Source of the DNA: Undaria pinnatifida
Taxonomy: Eukaryota > Sar > Phaeophyceae > Laminariales > Alariaceae
Reading direction: 5' to 3'
Assembly: GCA_012845835.1 (NCBI GenBank)
Contig: JABAKD010000021.1
Location: 6,709,859-6,773,858, forward strand
DNA length: 64,000 nt
Shown here: piece after piece, positions 58,750 to 64,000 of the stretch
Layout: each line of letters starts with the position of its first letter
How positions within the stretch are numbered: the first letter of the stretch is position 1
Position numbers and translations under genes: made by a program
The notes under the pieces: generated by a model
Database searches by the model: none
What the model saw: only the letters and a program-made list of their open reading frames with translations
Told to the model about the DNA's origin: nothing

Positions 58750-61030
58750 TACAGAGTAGTAGGAACACGGAGTTAGTTATATTTTATCTGAAAACAGAAT
58801 TTGAAAATTTGTAAATGGCAGCGTAGATGGTCGTTCACGCTGGCCAGTTCACCCCTGTCATACGACCAGACATGCGTTTATTTTCTCGCTTGTTGGTCTG
58901 CCTCAGTTTTCCCCGTAGTCACCCATCGTCGCAGATTGGACTGCTAAGGGTATCGATGGACGGGCCGCTGCCCCTATTGATAACGTTGGAAAATATCACT
59001 CGCCCGCAGCCACAGTTTCATACGTGGTAGATACAGCAGGAGCATATCTCTTTTGGAGTAACACCACCAGGAGCACCGACAGCAACGTTGTCAGTAGGGG
59101 CAGGGGCTATCCACCAGCCTCGCTCTCTTTGCCGCGCCGCCCCGCCTCGGGAGAACAGGTGGCTAATGCCAGCAGTTGTCCCACGTCCATGTGATACGAG
59201 AAAGTAGAAGCTTCTGAGCCACATTTTACTATTTGGGATTAGTATACATATAGACAAATAGAGCGGGTTAGTTGACAATATCCAAATTTCTGGTGCGCTG
59301 TTTGTGGGGGTACTCAAGGGCTCCTTTGGAAGAATCAACACATTTGTCGCCGTGAATAAAACACCAGGAATTTTACACAGGGCGTTTCGTGCTGACTTCA
59401 CCACCCCTTCGGCAATTGGACCCAAACTCGTACACGTAGACGGAAACGCCACGGCAAGACCTACACGCCGTAATGAGGGAGATATGGCGTGACCGTAGGT
59501 TTGTCCAGGGCGAATAGAAACCTGAGTTGAGGTCGCCTCTTCCCTCTACAAGACTTGTGATTGTGTACTTCAATGTATGACCGCTATATTTGTACCTGTT
59601 GCGGCACAGGTCAACTAGGTACGGTCATACTCACAGCTGACTTTTTTTTTTTTTTTTTATTCTTCGGCGGATGGGGAAAAACAAAGCTTTAGCTCAGCAC
59701 ACTTCAACGTATTTTCATACGCGTCGTGTGTCGATTTAACTTGGTTGCTTTCGCAGCCCAACGCTATCTGGCGCACCCTTCGGGTCCCATTGTAGGTATA
59801 GCGTAAGCTGTCCCTATCAATGGTCTTCGTTACAACCCCGGCAGGCTGACGTTTTCATTTTTTATATAAACGTGCAAACACTACTATTAATCGAGTACCA
59901 GGTAGTATTAATGTTTGACTGGGAAAACTGACTAACTGGTACCAGGTACATATCTGACTCCCACAGAGCACAGCAATTGCTATAGTTCGAGGCAAAATCA
60001 TGCATGAAAGCTCGTGGCACCGAAACCTTTCCCCACGACCCCCAGCGCTCTGGGAGAATCTTTTACAGAGGGGTTCATCGCTAGACAACGCTTCGGCCGT
60101 CTGCTGTCGCTCAGTTCGTACTCGTACGATGCCGACAACTGGTCGTTCATGTCTGCATCATGAATCACGTGAAGATTTTTTGGTCTGTATGCGCTCTTGT
60201 TTTTATTTTGGCAACCCAGAGAACAGACGTCTATGTCCAACTGCGCACGCGAGGCATGTTCACCTGTAGGGTGTAGGGTTTGACTTGCCTCCCTGTTGCT
60301 CGTGAGCGAAAACGGTTGCACTGCTTTTCGTAGGCAATTTTTCGCTTGGCTCGCTGGTGCTCGTTCCGAATTTCACACAAGAATGCAGGGCACATGCAGG
60401 AAGATACGAAACACCGCTGAGTACGTGGTGGTTGAAGTAGCGCCCACGCATTTGTATATCCAGTAGTACGAAATACAGCGCAACGTAAAGTGATGATCAC
60501 CTTAAACCACTCGATCTCTCAGCTCGACACCTCGAGGTCTCTAAAAGCACACAGACCAGCTCTCCAAGTCTTCCGGCCTAGCGACGACAACAAAAACAAT
60601 GCCAGCTTACCTTTGTGACCCGTTGTGTAGGATGGCTGTTGAGAGGAAGTGCTGTCTCGGCTCCGCTGGACGCTGTAGACGTGCTTGCTGTGGGGAGGAC
60701 CCAGTACGCCACTGACAAAATCCTGTCTGCTTTCCACGTAGGATGCTTACCTGGACCGATAGGACACTACGCTTCAGCGCGAACTCCTGTGCGTTAAACC
60801 AGCGACGATATCGGTGGACCCACCTAAGGTGCGGGCGACCGACACGGGGTGCAAGGCCGTCGACACAAGCAGTCAATCGATCGATGTCTTCAACGGTGCT
60901 GCTGTGGTTGGGTTACTGTACTTGACCTGCTGTACCTGGTATGAAGGAAGAGCATGCTCTTAAAGACATTGCATTGTACAAAGGGTTCGGAGAGCTTCGT
61001 ACGTAACTATCCGATGCACATCTATATCAC
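58750..61030. other. No confident gene; possible unassigned exons
   Basis: Open minus-strand stretches at 59018-59452, 60231-60500 (CEIRNEHQRAKRKIAYEKQC) and 60607-60876 have protein-like composition in places, but no family is recognised and no splice chain connects them. A T-run lies at 59643-59659. Confidence 0.25.
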
Positions 61031-61031
61031 T

Positions 61032-62126
61032 AAAAAAATAGCTCTTCAAGACATACGAATTCCACAATTTCGTTCTGCGAGCACAGTGCGTCATGTAGGT
61101 CTGTACCTGACGCGAAGTTAGGTTCCTCGAGTATTCTAAGAACTGCAGGAATATTCCGCGGGGGCCCAAGCGCCATATATCAGGTAGCGCGGAAAACCTA
61201 CCCTCAAAAATGATCCGCACGACCAGATTTCCAGGTCTGCTGTGTACAAAGGACGGCTGTTGGGCTGTCGGGGAACCCCCCACAAGGTGTTTACTGTAGG
61301 ACGTGTCAAGCAGTAGTAGTAGATTACTGCGTTGACAACGAATTGGCTCAGCTCAAGGCTGACACAACCCCCCCCCCTCCCCCCTATGATAAACATGCGC
61401 ATTAAAAAAAATAGCTCTTTAAGACATACGAACTCCACAATTTCGTTCTGCTAGCACAGTGCGTCATGTGGGTCTGTACCTGACGCGAAGTTAGGTTCCT
61501 CGAGTATTCTAAGAAGTGCAGGAATATTCCGCGGGGGCCCAGGCGCCATATATCAGGTAGCGCGGAAAACCTACCCTCAAAAACGATCCGCACGACCAGA
61601 TTTCCAGGTCTGCTGTGTACAAAGGACGGCTGTTGGGCTGTCGGGGAACCCCCCACAAGGTGTTTACTGTAGGACGTGTCAAGCAGTAGTAGTAGATTAC
61701 TGCGTTGACAACGAATTGGCTCAGCTCAAGGCTGACACAAACCCCCCCCCCCCCCCTATGATAAACATGCGCATTAAAAAAAATAGCTCTTTAAGACATA
61801 CGAATTCCACAATTTCGTTCTGCTAGCACAGTGCGTGATGTGGGTCTGTACCTGACGCGAAGTTAGGTTCCTCGAGTATTCTAAGAAGTGCAGGAATATT
61901 CCGCGGGGGCCCAGGCGCCATATATCAGGTAGCGCCGAAATCCTACCCTCAAAAATGATCCGCACGACCAGATTTCCAGGTCTGCTGTGTACAAAGGACG
62001 GCTGTTGGGCTGTCGGGTAACCCCCCACAAGGTGTTTACTGTAGGACGTGTCAAGCAGTAGTAGTAGATTACTGCGTTGACAACGAATTGGCTCAGCTCA
62101 AGGCTGACACAAAATAACGCCCCCCC
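61032..62126. repeat. 372-bp tandem repeat, three units
   Basis: ATAGCTCTT(C/T)AAGACATACG occurs at 61039, 61411 and 61783, exactly 372 bp apart, with few substitutions (units 2 and 3 are closest). Each unit ends in a poly-C run plus CCTATGATAAACATG(C/T)GCATT, a segment also found in the G-rich element. An 84-residue open frame on minus (SRPGNLVVRI, LPDIWRLGPRGIFL) is kept in all three, but recent duplication explains that. Confidence 0.92.
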
Positions 62127-62620
62127 CTATGATAAACATGTGCATTTTTTTCTTCTTTTTCCCGAAACCGTCAGATTTATCCCCTTAAAGGATTTATCGC
62201 TTTCACGCACAAATTGCCCGCCCGTCCCCCCCCCCCCCAGCCGCCCCATTCCCCCGCCCCCCCCCCCTCTCAACCCCCCCCCCCCCCCCCGCCCCCGTCC
62301 CCCTTCCCGTTCAACTCCGCTCGCTTTTTATCAACACTAGGCCCCCACGTCCTTCAAAACTCCGCCCCCCTCTCACCGGATTTTCGACTTACAGGATTCA
62401 CTCGATAAACGGATACATTTCCCTCCACAGCTGTCAGATTTTGTCCCCCTCAGAAACGGGTTTTATAGTTTCCGCGCACAGACGGATTAACATCACCCTG
62501 TTCACCCTGATAGCTACACTGTAGTTGTAAGGGGATTCGCTGACCTATATCCTTCACGAGGATACACACGCCGTAATACGCGCAATCCGAATATCACACA
62601 CAGCTTGCAAAGATGAGTTT
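62127..62620 (-). repeat. Inverted copy of the G-rich element (C-rich on plus)
   Basis: Follows directly from the last 372-bp unit: CCGAAACCGTCAGATTTATC, a body of poly-C runs, TTCAAAACTCCGCCCCCCTC, GTTTATAGTTTCCGCGCACA and CACCCTGTTCACCCTGATAG, i.e. the reverse complement of the 22-26 kb copies. Confidence 0.75.
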
Positions 62621-62800
62621 CGACGAAATCTTCGAAATCACAGCTGAAGTGTATTTTCATTTTATAAGAATAAAAAATGAAAATACACTCCAGCTGTGAG
62701 ATCGAAGATTTCGTCGTATAAAAAATGAAAATACACTCTAGCTGTGAGATCGAAGATTTCGTCGAAACTCATCTTTGCAAGCTGTGTGTGATACTCCGAT
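62621..62800. repeat. Hairpin of element termini
   Basis: CGACGAAATCTTCG...TGTATTTTCATTTTATA (62621-62665) is the near reverse complement of AAAAATGAAAATACACTCCA...TTTCGTCG (about 62674-62716). A further terminus follows in direct orientation (62720-62800). Confidence 0.75.
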
Positions 62801-64000
62801 AAAATACATATTAGCCCAAACCGGAGATCGGACGAAACAACTAACGGACAATCATAGGGTCTAGGCTTCGATCGGGTTCTGGTGGGATCACGGTGCCAAG
62901 CGCGCGACATTGCCAATTTGCCGCGCACTCCAATAATGCCTGCTTTTGTGCGATCGTTACTGGATGCCCGTGGCTACATCCTACGTGCGAGGCCCTCGTG
63001 ATACCCCATGGCAGGACCCATGGGAAGCCATCATACATAGTGATCCATGGGAGCTCAGGTAAGTTACTCACTCTATGTGGCCGACAAAGAAACGATGTCG
63101 CATCATGGGTGACCCATCTGCAACCCACGGCCGACTCATAGCCGACTCGCCGACGATCCACATGCGCAACCAATGGTACCCTAGACGCCATAAGTGATGC
63201 ATAGGCCACCTATGTGTGTCTTAAACGCTTGCCCGCCCCATGGGAGCCGCAAGGCCTGCCCCTCCCATTCGCAAAGACCAGTACGTCACCACTCAAAACC
63301 CATTGAGGTGAGGGGGTAGCGTTGATATCGAAACCAAGCCTGGAAAGGTAGGACCCTGCGGGCATCCTCGTGTCTAGGACATTTCACTTTGTTATTTTTC
63401 CTCCCCCTCTTTAGGGGCAACCATAAAAGTCAATTTTTGAGAGTAAAGATGATGCACTGCTCTTTAACCGGAACGACCAATGCAAACAGTTTTGATTGTT
63501 GATCCGACAAACAAGCCGCCTATAATTACGTTTCGTGTATTATATTTACCCTATTAATAATGCGCTGTTTGAACACTCGAAAAAAAGCAAAACAAAGGCA
63601 TGCTGTATGGGGGCGATGGTTCGCTGTCTCTCGCGCATGTTTACACATTTTTGGCGCATAACGCATTGGTGATGTGAAAAGTAGCAACACGATGGAAACA
63701 TATACAGTCAACCTCATTGTTGACTGAACAACTTTCTGAAGTATCGTACCAGGTATAGCATGTTGTAATGGTATCGATAATGCAGAATAATGAAGATGAC
63801 ACAGTAGATACTCAGCCGCACAAAGTCTGCAGCAGGCAAGCGCGGTCGATCCCTGTTGGGAAGTTTTTGTCGCTCGCTGTCGGCAAAAACGAATTGGCCA
63901 CGGGGGATGAAATTGTTGGACACCCCACCGGAATTTCAAAGGCGCCTGCACAAAGCACCTGAAGGAACAGCGAGCGCTCTTGAGGCCATCTCTTCCACGG
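62801..64000. other. No gene recognised
   Basis: Open frames at 62841-63209 (minus) and 63768-63962 (plus; VGKFLSLAVGKNELATGDEI) have no recognised family. The latter follows a possible acceptor (GTCTGCAG at about 63828) and could be part of a gene running past the window, but it reaches a stop at about 63960. Confidence 0.3.

Noticed and set aside
61136-62028. The 84-residue ORF repeated in the three 372-bp units taken as a repeated-domain gene
   Set aside because: The copies are too similar for frame retention to be informative, and the frame has no recognised domain or splice context.

Overview
This is nuclear DNA of a eukaryote, most likely a brown alga (Phaeophyceae) or a close stramenopile relative. 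That placement is inference, based on three things: short exons split by long GT-AG introns, a protein architecture that I associate with brown algal genomes (right-handed beta-helix repeats followed by a Cys-rich stalk and a conserved multi-pass membrane module), and a decayed LINE of a style common there. I see no bacterial gene organisation, rRNA, CRISPR array or intact virus.

The window is dominated by one minus-strand gene covering about 47 kb (549-47486). I rebuilt it as 27 coding exons, using protein-family continuity together with splice-site phase. All 26 junctions agree in phase. The exon lengths sum to 5985 nt, i.e. 1994 residues plus a TAA stop. In order, the protein has a hydrophobic signal or anchor segment (about 78-90), a beta-helix of polymorphic-membrane-protein-like GG(A/V/I)-F-x-x-N repeats (about 145-860), a Cys-containing link, a possible Ig-like domain, a Cys-rich EGF/TNFR-like stalk (about 1110-1225), and then about nine transmembrane segments with two long loops and a 60-70 residue tail. 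It reads as a surface receptor, adhesin or channel-like protein. No ligand or activity can be read from the sequence.

The introns (0.3-7.5 kb) hold most of the mobile DNA. At 5.5-16.7 kb there are two diverged SINE-like repeats, a GC-richer coding-like relic and an LTR-like direct-repeat pair. At 18.9-20.5 kb there is a 142-bp tandem repeat. At 21.2-28.7 kb there are several copies of a G-rich repeat element and a tandem pair of 288-bp units with B-box-like motifs. At 42.3-44.1 kb there are two opposite-facing MITEs on either side of one exon.

Upstream of the gene (47.5-64 kb) I find no convincing intact gene. This part holds an inverted copy of the G-rich element (49.0-49.3 kb), a 1.7-kb array of a palindromic 12-mer interrupted by telomere-like sequence, an AAAAG microsatellite, a dead LINE reverse transcriptase (52.9-54.7 kb), a diverged tandem duplication of about 1 kb, three tandem 372-bp units, and another inverted G-rich element ending in a hairpin (62.6-62.7 kb).
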